DNA of 64,000 nt from Neisseria perflava. Its GTDB lineage: Bacteria; Pseudomonadota; Gammaproteobacteria; Burkholderiales; Neisseriaceae. Both the position numbers and the translations under genes were made by a program. The stretch spans positions 14,928 to 78,927 of the forward strand of contig NZ_JALJYC010000010.1 of assembly GCF_024170405.1 (NCBI RefSeq), in the 5' to 3' direction. The notes beneath the pieces are model-generated. The model was given only the letters and a program-made list of their open reading frames with translations, was not told the DNA's origin and searched no databases. Below are positions 37,055 through 46,400 of the stretch, in pieces; position 1 is the first letter of the stretch; each line of letters begins with the position of its first letter.

Positions 37055-37717
37055 TTACGGCATTTCCCCCAGCTGATAGCCCAAGCCGCGCTTGGTTTGA
37101 ATCACGCCGCTGCCGATTTTTTTGCGCAGGTGGTGGATATGCACCTCCACCGCGTTGCTTTCCACTTCCTGCTCCCAGCCGTAGAGCTTGTCTTCGATTT
37201 GGGCGCGGCTGATGATGTGTTTCGGCTGCGACACCAGCATTTCCAACAGCCGCCATTCTTTGGCGGTCAAATCCAAAGGCCGGCCGTGCAAGGTGGCGGT
37301 TTGCGCGGCGGTGTCGAGTACCAGAGCGCCGTAGCTTATGCTGCTGTCGGCTCGGCCTTGCGTGCGGCGCACCAGCGCATTCAGGCGCGCCGCCACTTCT
37401 TCCAGCGCAAACGGTTTGCACAAATAATCATCCGCACCGCCGTTGAGTCCGGCCAAACGGTCGGGCAGCGCGTCGCGTGCGGTCAAGACCAACACCGGCG
37501 TTTCCAAGCCCTGTTTGCGCCAATGGCGCAGGATGTCCATGCCGTCCATACCCGGCAAGCCAAAATCCAACACCACCGCGTCGTAAGGCGCTGCCGTCAG
37601 CGCGGCCTGCCCCTCGAGGCCGTCTGAAAACCAGTCGGCGGCCATGCCGAGCTTTTTCAGGCCGCTGGCGATGCCGTCGCCGATGTGCGGGTCGTCTTCA
37701 ATCAGCAGGATACGCAT
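37055..37717 (-). CDS. OmpR-family response regulator, QseB/PmrA-like
   Basis: 220 residues: receiver domain with acidic pocket EDD (7-9), phosphoacceptor Asp51 in VVLDFGLPGMDG, switch Thr in LTARD and Lys in CKPF; winged-helix DNA-binding domain from about residue 125 (LTAKEWRLLEMLV, EVHIHHLRKKIG). Receiver and DNA-binding sequence resemble QseB/PmrA, whose target is a CTTAA direct repeat; such repeats precede the divergent PepSY operon and eptA, and a half-site precedes this gene. An uptake core within the frame encodes FSDGL. Confidence 0.93.
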   Translation of the reverse strand: MRILLIEDDPHIGDGIASGLKKLGMAADWFSDGLEGQAALTAAPYDAVVLDFGLPGMDGMDILRHWRKQGLETPVLVLTARDALPDRLAGLNGGADDYLCKPFALEEVAARLNALVRRTQGRADSSISYGALVLDTAAQTATLHGRPLDLTAKEWRLLEMLVSQPKHIISRAQIEDKLYGWEQEVESNAVEVHIHHLRKKIGSGVIQTKRGLGYQLGEMP

Positions 37718-37741
37718 GTCGTTTGCCTTATCGGAAGATTG

Positions 37742-37747
37742 CTTAAG
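37742..37747. promoter_or_regulatory. CTTAAG half-site upstream of the response regulator
   Basis: GAAGATTGCTTAAG keeps one perfect half of the repeat seen at 37875 and 39466, including the ATTG spacer, 25 bases before the regulator ATG. It may mediate autoregulation. Confidence 0.4.
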
Positions 37748-37874
37748 ATAGGGCGGATTATAACTGGTTTCTATTAGGCCGTCTGAAGCGTTTTTCAGAC
37801 GGCCTGAAAATATTTTTCTAATTTGTTTCTTTAAAATTCAATGGCTTGAAAATAAATATCGGCAGATGTGGGAA

Positions 37875-37891
37875 ATTAAGATTGACTTAAG
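37875..37891 (+). promoter_or_regulatory. QseB/PmrA-type operator of the PepSY operon
   Basis: ATTAAGATTGACTTAAG: two direct half-sites, 11-base period. A TTAAAT (37902-37907) begins 11 bases after the second half-site and would serve as the -10, placing the repeat over the -35 as expected of an activator. The first ATG follows 51 bases later. Confidence 0.65.
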
Positions 37892-37942
37892 TTTGCTTTG
37901 TTTAAATACACCCAACGAAACAAACCCACAAAGGAAACCGAG

Positions 37943-38170
37943 ATGAAAACCACCGACAAATTAGCCATGTTGATTGCCGCCGCCGGTTTGGCCACCAGCT
38001 TTTCCGCGTATGCCGACGAAGGCGAAGTGAACTTAGCGCAAGTGGCGTAGGTGCAGATGATTGAAACCGCGCAGGCCGAATCCGATGAACCGGCCATCGC
38101 AACCGCCGCCGCCAAACCGCAGGATGACGAAATCGCCAAATTCGGCGGCCTGCTGCACTGGTTTTTGTAA
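37943..38170 (+). pseudogene. small secreted protein interrupted by an in-frame TAG
   Basis: AAGGAAACC precedes the ATG. The frame encodes a signal peptide (MKTTDKLAMLIAAAG, cleavage after AYA near residue 24) and a short acidic segment, then meets TAG at 38048-38050. The same frame continues for another 39 codons (ETAQAESDEP, AKFGGLLHWFL) to TAA at 38168-38170, so the intact protein would have 75 residues. Either the gene is disabled, possibly by a Gln CAG to TAG change, or a 35-residue product is made. It is the first gene after the operator, ahead of the PepSY gene. Confidence 0.6.
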
Positions 38171-38195
38171 ACCGGGCGACAGTTAGGACTGTTTG

Positions 38196-38411
38196 ATGAA
38201 GATATTGCGCAAAATATTGACCGCCGCCGTCACCGCCGCAGCGCTGGCTGTGTATCTGGTTTACCGTTGGTATCGGCGGCTGGCGCAAGCGCCCAAGCAG
38301 GATGAATACCGCGCTTATGCCGCAAAACATCGCGCCAGCCGCTGGCGGGCGGCAGAGAGAAGTTACACTACTTTTCACGGCTTACAGGTTGCCGTTAGAA
38401 ATCCACATTAA
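38196..38411 (+). CDS. small membrane-anchored protein of unknown function
   Basis: 71 residues from the ATG at 38196, after AGGA. A membrane segment at about residues 8-24 is followed by a strongly basic tail (YRWYRRLAQAPKQDEYRAYAAKHRASRWRAAERS). I recognise no family. It lies between the interrupted secreted gene and the PepSY gene in the same direction, so it is probably part of the regulated operon. Confidence 0.5.
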   Translation: MKILRKILTAAVTAAALAVYLVYRWYRRLAQAPKQDEYRAYAAKHRASRWRAAERSYTTFHGLQVAVRNPH

Positions 38412-38459
38412 ACCCGCATTAAAAAAACGATTGTTTTATTTTTCTTAGAGGAATGTACC

Positions 38460-38987
38460 ATGAAAATCACCGGTAAAATCATCACTTCCGCCGCCGTATT
38501 GATGACGATTGCCGTCGCCAGCTTCAACGTCCATGCTGCTTCCGGCGCCGACAGCAGCAAAATCGCCGCGCTGATGGGCAGCAAAATCACCGCCGCCCAA
38601 GCCGTGCAAGCCGCGCAGGGGAGCGTCAACGGCCAAGCCGCCGAAGTGGGCTTCAAACACAAAAACGGCCAAAGCTATTACGAAGTAGAGGTCTTATCGG
38701 GCGGGAAAACGCACGAAATCAAGGTAGATGCCGCCAGCGGCAAAATTCTGGCGCAGAAAACCGAAAGCGAAAGCAAAGCGCAAGCGAAAACCGGCGTATC
38801 GCTGCAACAAGCCATCGCCGCAGCCGAAGCCAAAACCGGTGGCCGCGCGAAAAAGACCGAGTTGAAAGCGAAAAACGGTCAAACGGTATATAAAGTGGAA
38901 ACCGTCAACGCCGCCAAACAGAAATACGAAGTTGCCGTCAACGCCGCCAACGGCAGCGTGATTTCTTCCCAAATCGACAATGATTAA
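38460..38987 (+). CDS. periplasmic protein with two PepSY domains
   Basis: 175 residues with a signal peptide (cleavage after VHA near residue 26). Two PepSY repeats follow, at about 40-90 (KITAAQAVQAA, YYEVEVLSGGKTHEIKVDAASGKIL) and 110-173 (VSLQQAIAAAEAKTGG, VYKVETVNAAKQKYEVAVNAANGSVI). PepSY domains are associated with protease inhibition and with metal or envelope stress systems; PepSY genes often neighbour PmrAB/QseBC-like two-component systems, as here. RBS: AGAGGAATG. Confidence 0.88.
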   Translation: MKITGKIITSAAVLMTIAVASFNVHAASGADSSKIAALMGSKITAAQAVQAAQGSVNGQAAEVGFKHKNGQSYYEVEVLSGGKTHEIKVDAASGKILAQKTESESKAQAKTGVSLQQAIAAAEAKTGGRAKKTELKAKNGQTVYKVETVNAAKQKYEVAVNAANGSVISSQIDND

Positions 38988-39119
38988 GGGTCTGATTCGA
39001 CCTTTTTGAATGAAAGGAACGCCTATCGAACAGAGCAAGCCCATGCCCGCCGGATGAGTCCGAGTCCGGCGGGTAAGCAGAGATTTTTTCATTTTCATTT
39101 TTCCAGCTATCCAATGGTT

Positions 39120-39283
39120 TAGGATCTGTTGACATTTCATCACGCGGCGTCTTTTCGGCGAAAAAACGCGCCTGCTGCGTTAAAAATGCTCGCAAGGTGT
39201 CCAACCTTGCTGCGCTTTTTGCCTTGCATCCGCGCTTTTTCACTCGAAAATCTGCTTCGCGGATGAATTGTCAACAGACCCTA
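39120..39283 (+). repeat. 164-bp MITE-like element
   Basis: Imperfect inverted ends TCTGTTGACATTTCATC and, on the other strand, TCTGTTGACAATTCATC, extended outward by TAGGA/TAGGG. The interior has no coding capacity. It has no transposase, and its ends differ from those of Correia elements. A copy with the interior deleted is at 6368-6446. Confidence 0.75.
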
Positions 39284-39285
39284 GC

Positions 39286-39320
39286 ATGCCGTCTGAAGAT
39301 TTTTCAGACGGCCTTTTTTT
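39286..39320 (+). terminator. uptake-sequence terminator after the PepSY operon
   Basis: ATGCCGTCTGAA and TTTCAGACGGCC separated by a short loop and followed by a seven-T run; immediately after the MITE. Confidence 0.75.
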
Positions 39321-39465
39321 GGCTTACTCTACGCGTTTGCGATTTTACGAAAACCGACTGTTTTAGCTCCGCACAAACGCGCAAAGCTCGTTTTAGCTTC
39401 GCTGAAGCTCGCAAAGCTCGTTTTCAGGCGGCCTTTGCCCCCGTTTCGATACCTGCCTGCCCATG

Positions 39466-39482
39466 CTTAAGATTGCCTTAAG
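39466..39482 (+). promoter_or_regulatory. QseB/PmrA-type operator of eptA
   Basis: CTTAAGATTGCCTTAAG, a perfect direct repeat with the same ATTG spacer as at 37875. TATCAT (39493-39498) begins 11 bases after it, the same geometry as in the PepSY operon promoter. Confidence 0.7.
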
Positions 39483-39524
39483 TTTCCCCTTTTATCATGC
39501 CTGCAGATTACCAATCTTCAGGAA

Positions 39525-41153
39525 ATGATGATGTTCAAACGCTTATCCGTTACCCTCAGCAGCAACCAAGTGATTATGCTGTTCAGCCTCTATACCGCGC
39601 TGGTGTTCAATATCGGCTATTGGCAGAGCGTGTACCGCTTGGCACACACGGATACCATGCTGATGGTCACCATGCCGCTGTTTATCGTGGCCGCGCTCAA
39701 TTTGATTATGCAGCTTTTGTTTTGGCCTAAGCTGCACCGCGTCTTGATACCGCTGTTGCTTATGGCCGGAGCGGGCGTGTCGTATGCGGTGATGGTGCAG
39801 GGTATTTATTTCAACGCCGACCAGATTAACAATATTGTGCAGACTGACGCCACCGAAGCGGCGGCGTGGTTGAGCATGAAATGCGTGTTGTGGGTATGCT
39901 TGACCGGCATATTGCCCGCGCTGTGGTATGCGTTTTGCGTGAAACTCAAACCGCGCGGCGTGGTGCACGGCACGGCATGGCGCGGTTTTTCCGCCGGTTT
40001 GTCTTTGGTGGTGATTGCCGCCGTCGGCTCGCTGTCGTACCAGCATTACGCCTCGTTTTTCCGCAACAATAAGGGCATACATTACCAAATCACGCCGACC
40101 AATTTTATCGGTTCCGGTTTCAAAGCCCTCTACAACGCCTACGACGAGTGCCGCCCGTTTGAAAAAATCGGCGAAGACGCGGTGTTGCTGGCGCAGCAGG
40201 GCGCGCGCAAAAAAGTCTTGGTCTTGGTGGTGGGTGAAACCACCCGTGCGCAAAACTGGGGGCTGAACCCGGGTGCGCCCGACACCACGCCGCAGCTGAA
40301 AAATACCGACGGCGTGATTAATTATCCCGAAGTCCAATCCTGCGGCACAGCCACCAATGTTTCCCTGCCGTGTATGTTTTTCCGTTACAACCGCACCGAT
40401 TACAGCACCAATACCGCCAAACATCAGGAAAACCTGTTAGACATCTTAAAACGCGCCGGATTATATGTGTCGTGGCGCGAAAACGACGGCGGCAGCAAAG
40501 GCGTGGCCGACCGCGTGCAATACGTTGATATGGGCGAAAAACTGGGCAAAAGCGACCCGCGCTGCCACGGCAGCCTGTGTTACGACGCAGTTTTGCTTGA
40601 CGGCCTGCACGAAGAAATCCGCGCCATGCCTTCAGACGGCGTGATTGTGCTGCACACCAACGGCAGCCACGGCCCGACCTATTACCAGCGTTACCCGCAA
40701 AACCTGCGCAAATTTACGCCGACCTGCGACACCAACCAAATCCAAGATTGTTCGCACCAAGCCTTGGTCAACACCTACAACAACACCATCGTGGCGGTGG
40801 ACGACATGCTGGCGCAAACCATCAAATTGTTAAACGAAGAGCAGGACGCCGACACCGCCATGCTGTATCTGAGCGACCACGGCGAATCGCTGGGCGAAAA
40901 CGGCCTCTATCTGCACGCCACGCCGTATGTGGTTGCGCCCAAAGAGCAAACGCATGTGCCGATGGTGTTTTGGGCTGATTCCGGCTTCTACCGCAGCAGC
41001 GGCATGGATAAAAACTGCCTGCGCCAACACGCCGCCGGCGCGTATTCGCAGGACAACCTGTTCCACTCCGTTTTGGGTGTGATGAACGTAGGGACAAAAG
41101 AGTATCAGGCGCAGCAGGACATGTTTGCCGCCTGCCGCAGCGCGGCGGTGTAA
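39525..41153 (+). CDS. eptA: lipid A phosphoethanolamine transferase
   Basis: Transfers phosphoethanolamine from phosphatidylethanolamine to lipid A phosphates in the periplasmic leaflet, lowering surface charge and raising polymyxin resistance. 542 residues: five N-terminal membrane helices (to about residue 180), then an alkaline-phosphatase-like domain with the metal ligand Glu in VVGETTRAQNWG, the nucleophile segment SCGTATNVSLPCM, and SDHGESLGENGLYLHATPY with the Asp-His ligands. Three consecutive ATGs (39525, 39528, 39531) follow AGGA; the last has the best spacing. The CTTAAG repeat upstream suggests control by the nearby two-component system. Confidence 0.96.
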   Translation: MMMFKRLSVTLSSNQVIMLFSLYTALVFNIGYWQSVYRLAHTDTMLMVTMPLFIVAALNLIMQLLFWPKLHRVLIPLLLMAGAGVSYAVMVQGIYFNADQINNIVQTDATEAAAWLSMKCVLWVCLTGILPALWYAFCVKLKPRGVVHGTAWRGFSAGLSLVVIAAVGSLSYQHYASFFRNNKGIHYQITPTNFIGSGFKALYNAYDECRPFEKIGEDAVLLAQQGARKKVLVLVVGETTRAQNWGLNPGAPDTTPQLKNTDGVINYPEVQSCGTATNVSLPCMFFRYNRTDYSTNTAKHQENLLDILKRAGLYVSWRENDGGSKGVADRVQYVDMGEKLGKSDPRCHGSLCYDAVLLDGLHEEIRAMPSDGVIVLHTNGSHGPTYYQRYPQNLRKFTPTCDTNQIQDCSHQALVNTYNNTIVAVDDMLAQTIKLLNEEQDADTAMLYLSDHGESLGENGLYLHATPYVVAPKEQTHVPMVFWADSGFYRSSGMDKNCLRQHAAGAYSQDNLFHSVLGVMNVGTKEYQAQQDMFAACRSAAV

Positions 41154-41175
41154 CGAAATTTGAGCTACATAAATG

Positions 41176-41260
41176 ATGGCCGTCTGAAAAATAAATCATA
41201 TGCTAATGAATCGGATTGTATCCGAATTTCAAAATTTGATTTATTTTCAGACGGCCTTTG
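41176..41260. terminator. long uptake-sequence stem-loop between eptA and the helicase gene
   Basis: GGCCGTCTGAAAAATAAATCA pairs imperfectly with TGATTTATTTTCAGACGGCC around a 40-base loop that itself contains an inner stem (CGGATTGTATCCG). It lies between convergent stops. Confidence 0.7.
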
Positions 41261-41272
41261 TTGCCTAGAAAA

Positions 41273-42892
41273 TTAAAATCTTGCAATCAACCTGAAAATC
41301 TCATCTAAATACGCGCCTTCCGAGGAAGCGATATTTTCCCGTAAATATGCCGGTATGCGGGATAAAAATGCTTCCCGCGATGTCGGACGCGAATGGATGA
41401 GCACCTCAATCATGGCAGGCCTTAGGATACGTCGTTCTGCCGGAACATCAGGATGTTCTACTTCAATTCGGGCAGCCAATATTTGCAAATGCTCTTTCAA
41501 GTTTTTAGGCTCAATAGGCTCGGATGCTATTTCATCATTATCCTGTTCGGAAGAAAAATTTTCAGGTTCTACCTGATTAAGATCAAGCCCTAGATTGACC
41601 ATTTCCACAGGTTCGACAGGGCTGTTCTCTTGCGGCGGAGACGTATCATCGTTGCCCTCTTGACAGGGATATTTCTGTTTTAATACCTCTAACCGGTTCA
41701 GTATCGGCATTAATGCCGCTTCAGGATTTTTAAACCAGTCTGTTGACCAAATCCGATGAATTTCCCATCCCAAACCTTCTAAAATTTCTTGGCGCAAGCG
41801 GTCGCGGTCGCGTGCCGATTTTGCGGAGTGGTAGGTAGCGCCATCGCATTCCACGCCAATCAAGAATTGCTGCGGTCTGTTCGGGTTGCGGACGGCAATA
41901 TCCAAGAAGAAACCATTAACGCCGACTTGCGGCTCGCATTGATAGCCGTGTTTTGCTAAGGCATTGATTACGGCAATTTCAAAATCACTGTCCGGCGCTT
42001 TTCCGGTAATGACCGCCTGATGCAAATGGCCGCATTCGCAATATTCTAAAAATGCGTTTAATGCCTTTACTCCGCGACTGCTTGTTTCGGAAACAAGAAC
42101 ATCCCATGAACTCATGGAAGAGAAAATATGCATCCGCTTTTTGGCACGGGTAAATAAGACGTTTAAGCGCCGCCAACCGTCTGCCCTATTGATTGGGCCA
42201 AAGTTCTGACGAACTTTTCCTCCAATCGTTTGAGGGCCGTAGGTCATGGAAATTAAAATAACATTGCGCTCGTCGCCCTGTACGTTTTCCAGGTTTTTGA
42301 TGAAAACCGGATCGGTTTTGGCTTTCTCGTCAACCAAATCCTGCAAATGTGGATATTCTCGCAACTGCTGCTCAAACTGCATTTCGATTTCATCACGCTG
42401 CTGGCTGTTCATGGCAACCATGCCGATAGATTCATCCGGTGATGTTGCTAAGATTTCAAGCGCTTTTCTGACAATCGCTTGTGCTTCGGCAACGTTTCTG
42501 CTGTTTTCAAAGCAGCCGTTTACTTTGGTAAAGCGAATGCCCAAGTCATCGGCTTTTTCCATCGGCGAAGGAAACAGTACCAAATCAGAATCATAAAAAT
42601 GTTTGTTGGAGAAAGCAATCAAGGATTCGTGGCGGGAACGGTAATGCCACCGCAAACGGCGGGTACGGAATGCATCGTGGCTGCTGACCGAATCCAAAAT
42701 GCTTTCTGCTTGTTCAACCGCAACTTCATTTTCTTCATCTCCTTCATTATTGTAGGAAGATTGGAAAAAAACTGGTTGGCGGTAATTGTTTCGGGTCGCC
42801 GACAATAATGGCGCACGAACCGTCATGTGCGCTACGAGCCAATGCACCGATGGCATCTTCGGGCAGGATTTGCGATGCCTCATCCATAACAA
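41273..42892 (-). CDS. C-terminal fragment: helicase motifs, PD-(D/E)XK nuclease and DUF3320
   Basis: From about 42764 downward the frame continues the protein with SSYNNEGDEEN. It contains WHYRSRHESLIAFSN, the motif VI region RLNVLFTRAKKRM, then a Vsr/DUF559-like nuclease (DFEIAVINAL, GFFLDIAVRN, GVECDGATYHSAKSARDRDRLRQ; Asp and E-x-D residues of a PD-(D/E)XK site are visible) and a DUF3320 C-terminus (ERRILRPAMIEVLIHSRPTSREAFLSRIP). The first 40 or so codons (42892-42765) are out of frame relative to the protein and meaningless. Confidence 0.7.
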   Translation of the reverse strand: MLWMRHRKSCPKMPSVHWLVAHMTVRAPLLSATRNNYRQPVFFQSSYNNEGDEENEVAVEQAESILDSVSSHDAFRTRRLRWHYRSRHESLIAFSNKHFYDSDLVLFPSPMEKADDLGIRFTKVNGCFENSRNVAEAQAIVRKALEILATSPDESIGMVAMNSQQRDEIEMQFEQQLREYPHLQDLVDEKAKTDPVFIKNLENVQGDERNVILISMTYGPQTIGGKVRQNFGPINRADGWRRLNVLFTRAKKRMHIFSSMSSWDVLVSETSSRGVKALNAFLEYCECGHLHQAVITGKAPDSDFEIAVINALAKHGYQCEPQVGVNGFFLDIAVRNPNRPQQFLIGVECDGATYHSAKSARDRDRLRQEILEGLGWEIHRIWSTDWFKNPEAALMPILNRLEVLKQKYPCQEGNDDTSPPQENSPVEPVEMVNLGLDLNQVEPENFSSEQDNDEIASEPIEPKNLKEHLQILAARIEVEHPDVPAERRILRPAMIEVLIHSRPTSREAFLSRIPAYLRENIASSEGAYLDEIFRLIARF

Positions 42893-43463
42893 TCACGTCA
42901 AATTGAAAATGGCCGGGCTTCAGGTATTGCGCAACCGACATCGGACTCATCATAAAGCATGGTTTGAGCGCTTGAATGGCTTTCGGCGCACGGTCAAGCA
43001 GTTGTCGGATGGCAATATGCTTCTTTTTCTTAGTGTGTTCGTGTTTAACCAATGAATATTCCGTATATTGGGCAACAGGGCCGCTGCTGATACCCTGAGG
43101 CACTTTTTTCTGTGAGGCGTTAAAAGCAATTTTCTGCCGCTGAAACTTCATTAACTCCTTATCGTAAGTTTGGAATTGGTTAATCACCGCCTGATGGCCG
43201 ACACCGTTGAAATCCCGGATTTTTGCATTTTCGGCAAAAATATCGAGCGCCAAGCGGCCATAGATGGCTAGGCCGATAGATTGATTTAATTGTTCAGGCT
43301 GGATTTGCTGGCTTTCTAAGCAACTGATGATGTTTTCCAATCCGGCAGCGGACAGTTGTTGTTTGGTTTTGACATAATCTGTCCAAGTATGCAGCCACAA
43401 GGGGTTCATCATGGCAGTCAGATTTTTTCCAATATGCCCGATAAATCTTTTCCATTTATCCAA
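42747..43463 (-). CDS. middle fragment: helicase Walker B segment
   Basis: The frame between the A6 and T7 shifts. It contains DVIVMDEASQI (Walker B, DEAD-like) and IVGDPKQLPPTSFF (motif III), as in superfamily 1 helicases such as Upf1-like enzymes. It has no ribosome-binding site of its own, and its first codons overlap the end of the N-terminal fragment. Confidence 0.65.
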   Translation of the reverse strand: MDKWKRFIGHIGKNLTAMMNPLWLHTWTDYVKTKQQLSAAGLENIISCLESQQIQPEQLNQSIGLAIYGRLALDIFAENAKIRDFNGVGHQAVINQFQTYDKELMKFQRQKIAFNASQKKVPQGISSGPVAQYTEYSLVKHEHTKKKKHIAIRQLLDRAPKAIQALKPCFMMSPMSVAQYLKPGHFQFDVIVMDEASQILPEDAIGALARSAHDGSCAIIVGDPKQLPPTSFFPIFLQ

Positions 43464-46400
43464 GCAGCTTTATCTACCTCTCCTTGATGTAGAAAGTCTG
43501 CGCCTGTTGTTTCAGCATTTGCCAATACCTTACCAAACCGATAGCCCCAACTGCGTAACAGGTCGTAAGTTCTGGTGCTTGGAGATTTCGCCAATGCATC
43601 CATGCAATTGGCGGTTTTGCTTGCGCTGTTTAAAGTAGACAAGGTATTTTGCGCAGCTTGTACGGACTCTGTATTAAAGTGGCTGAATGTTGGTGGGAAT
43701 GTCCAAACTTCAGGAATGAAATCTACAGGGTATTGGCGCAAAGATTGGTTCAGTTGTTCAGCCTGTTTCAATACCTGATTTGCTTCGGTAATTTTTGCGA
43801 TGGTATGTTTGCCATCGGCAATATGGTGACCTAGTGCTGACAAAATAAGGGTTAACTGCGCAATAAGCTGTTGCAGCGGTGCTTCGGTATCGGCTAAATT
43901 TTGCTTTCTATCAACCAAGTTGTGTACTTTATCGAAAGTGGCGCAAACATGGGAAAGGCCGTCTGAAACAGTTTTATCCAGACGGTGTAATACTTGGTGG
44001 TAAGTATCCCGAATCGCATAGGCCAAATCACGCTCTACCGTAAACAGCGCCGAACCTGTGCGAACCCTATCGCCAAAACCTGAACCGTATTCTTTACGGA
44101 CAGCCTGATACCAAGAGCGCAATGCTTGAATCTGCTCAATAGGTGTTTCCGCGCCCTGATAACGCTGATTTAATACTGGTGTCATTTTGTTGATGCGGTC
44201 GGCTTCATCTAATTGCTGTTTATAGCTAATCAAGTCGGGCAGGGCTGCCTGTAAATGTTTAATACGGGGTTTGGTTTGCCGAGCCAGGCTGATTACTGCA
44301 TTTTTAGATGCATGCCATTCGAAGGAGAAAAGTTTAAAAAATCCCCCGTTTTCCAAAACCGACAAATGGTTTTGTAAGTCAACTGCATCCGGCAGGCTGC
44401 CCAAATGGAAAGCAGATGATAATTTTTGGTGCAACGGCGTTAGTGTTTTAAAGACACCGACGAGCTGGGACAATACCGAGTCTAAATCCGGGCTGTCGAA
44501 TACCTCATCGCGGTGCTGCCATAAATGGCTGGGTAATTGCTCAATCAACCCGACAAATACGGATAATTCGTGAAAGCTGTCGAGTCGGTTATCAAACAGA
44601 TGGAGCAGATTGGCCGGAGTACCGTTTCTGATTTTGTCTAACTCATCTTCCAAAACCGATATAGCCTGCTGAGTTTTTTGGGCATATTGGTGGGCGGCTG
44701 CCAAATCTTCAATACTGATTTGCGGGTTGCTGCAAATTTTAGAAATTTGCTCAAGGAGTCGGATAATGTCGAGATGGCGCTCCGGCATGTCGAGGGTTTC
44801 GGTTTTAAAAATTGATTGAACTGAGGCCAGTTTGTTATGTGCGCCGCAGTAGGTTTGGATAAATGCGGATAGCTGTTGCAGGTGCTCGGGGTGCAGCAAA
44901 TCTGCCGTTATCACTTCATCGCCCCGCAATTCAGGCAATGCGTGTAATCGGATTTGCAGATTTTTTAAATTATCTTCGGTCAGGGCAAAATCCAAAGGTG
45001 TGCCGAAGGCCTCCTGCCAGGTTTGGCACATTTGGTGTAAATTCTCTAGGGCTTGATTCCACTCTTTTAACCGAGCGACAAATTGTTGCTCTTCGTAATC
45101 AAAAAAAGACGGTTTGCCGACACCATACCAGTAGTGTTCGGTGATATGGCCGTTGGGCGACTGTTGGGACACCTGCACAAAAATATCGTGCAAAAGTTTT
45201 ACCTTGTCTTCCAGGTTTTTGATTTGATGGGTATTTAACTCAATGCTGTCTGAAAGTTTCAATGAAACCGCCGGTAGCTGAACCGGCAGTTCATTTCTGA
45301 ACCGTACTGCGCGGTTCAGAATGGCGTGAATGCTTGCGCCGGTTTGTTTCCATGTCTGGTTAACCAGAGTGACATAGTCTTGCAATGGAGTTTTATATGC
45401 TTCGTAGCGGTTGATATTTTCCTGAATCTGTCGGATGTCGTGATACGCGCCGCGTTTCTGATAGCTGTTGGTCAAATCATCCAGGATTTTCTTTTTATCG
45501 GTTTTGTGACTGTGGATTTCCAGGCAGAAATCGCCCAAGCCCGCTTTATCCAAGCGGGTTTTCACCACGTCGAGTGCTGCCATTTTTTCTGCCACAAACA
45601 GCACGGATTTACCGACGTTTAGGCAGGCTGCAATCAGATTGGTGATGGTTTGGGATTTGCCGGTACCCGGAGGGCCTTCGATAACCAGATTTTTCCCTTC
45701 AACGGCATCAATCAATGCACTGTGTTGCGAGCTGTCTGCATCATAAATAATCGGAAATTTTGTATGGATATCAGGCATTTCATCCAGCTGATACTCTTCT
45801 GGGCGGGTAACCTTTTCGCTACGCTCCTTTCCGGAAACTGCAAACAGCTGTTTAATCAGCGGATGAGATTCCAGAGAAGCGTGCTCCGGCCAGTTTTTGG
45901 GGTCTAAATCCTGATACATGGCCTGTTTGGAAAAGTTCAGCAAGGCTAAGTAGGCCTGGCGTTTGACTTTCCACTTCGGCTGAGCCTCTTTGATAACCTG
46001 CTCGACTTGGCTGAAATAATTCTCCGGTAACTGGTTTTCACCGATAAGCGGTAAGGATAAGCCGAAATCATGGGCTAGTTTTTCGTGTAGCGTCACATTA
46101 CTGAAAATCTCGTCGCCTTCCAATTTGACGGCATAAATTTTATGGCCGTCTTTTATTCCGTCTTTTTCAATAATGGCAACAGGGAGCGTAAAAAGCGGAG
46201 CAAGTCGCGCTTTGCCGGTTGATGTTTCTCTCCATTCTAAAAAACCTAAAGCCAAATACAGGGTATTGACACCGGTTTCTTCAATAGCGGAGTTTGCTTG
46301 GGCGCGGATGTTTTTTAGCTGCGGTTCTAAGGAATGCGCGTATAAATTCGTTTGCAGTAACGGTTTGTCGTCACCGGATTGATGCGGCAATTCAGGATTT

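Larger units (their letters stand above)
38988..39524. other. intergenic region between the PepSY gene and eptA: hairpin, MITE, terminator, operator
   Basis: 537 bases. In order: a CCCGCCGGA...TCCGGCGGG hairpin (39049-39075) without a T-run, the MITE-like element (39120-39283), an uptake-sequence terminator (39286-39320), two direct copies of GCAAAGCTCGTTTT at 39381-39394 and 39411-39424, and the CTTAAG operator and promoter of eptA. Confidence 0.6.

Noticed and set aside
39120..39283. Correia repeat enclosed element
   Set aside because: The inverted ends (TCTGTTGACA) do not match the Correia ends (TATAGTGGATTAA type), so it is listed as a separate MITE-like element.
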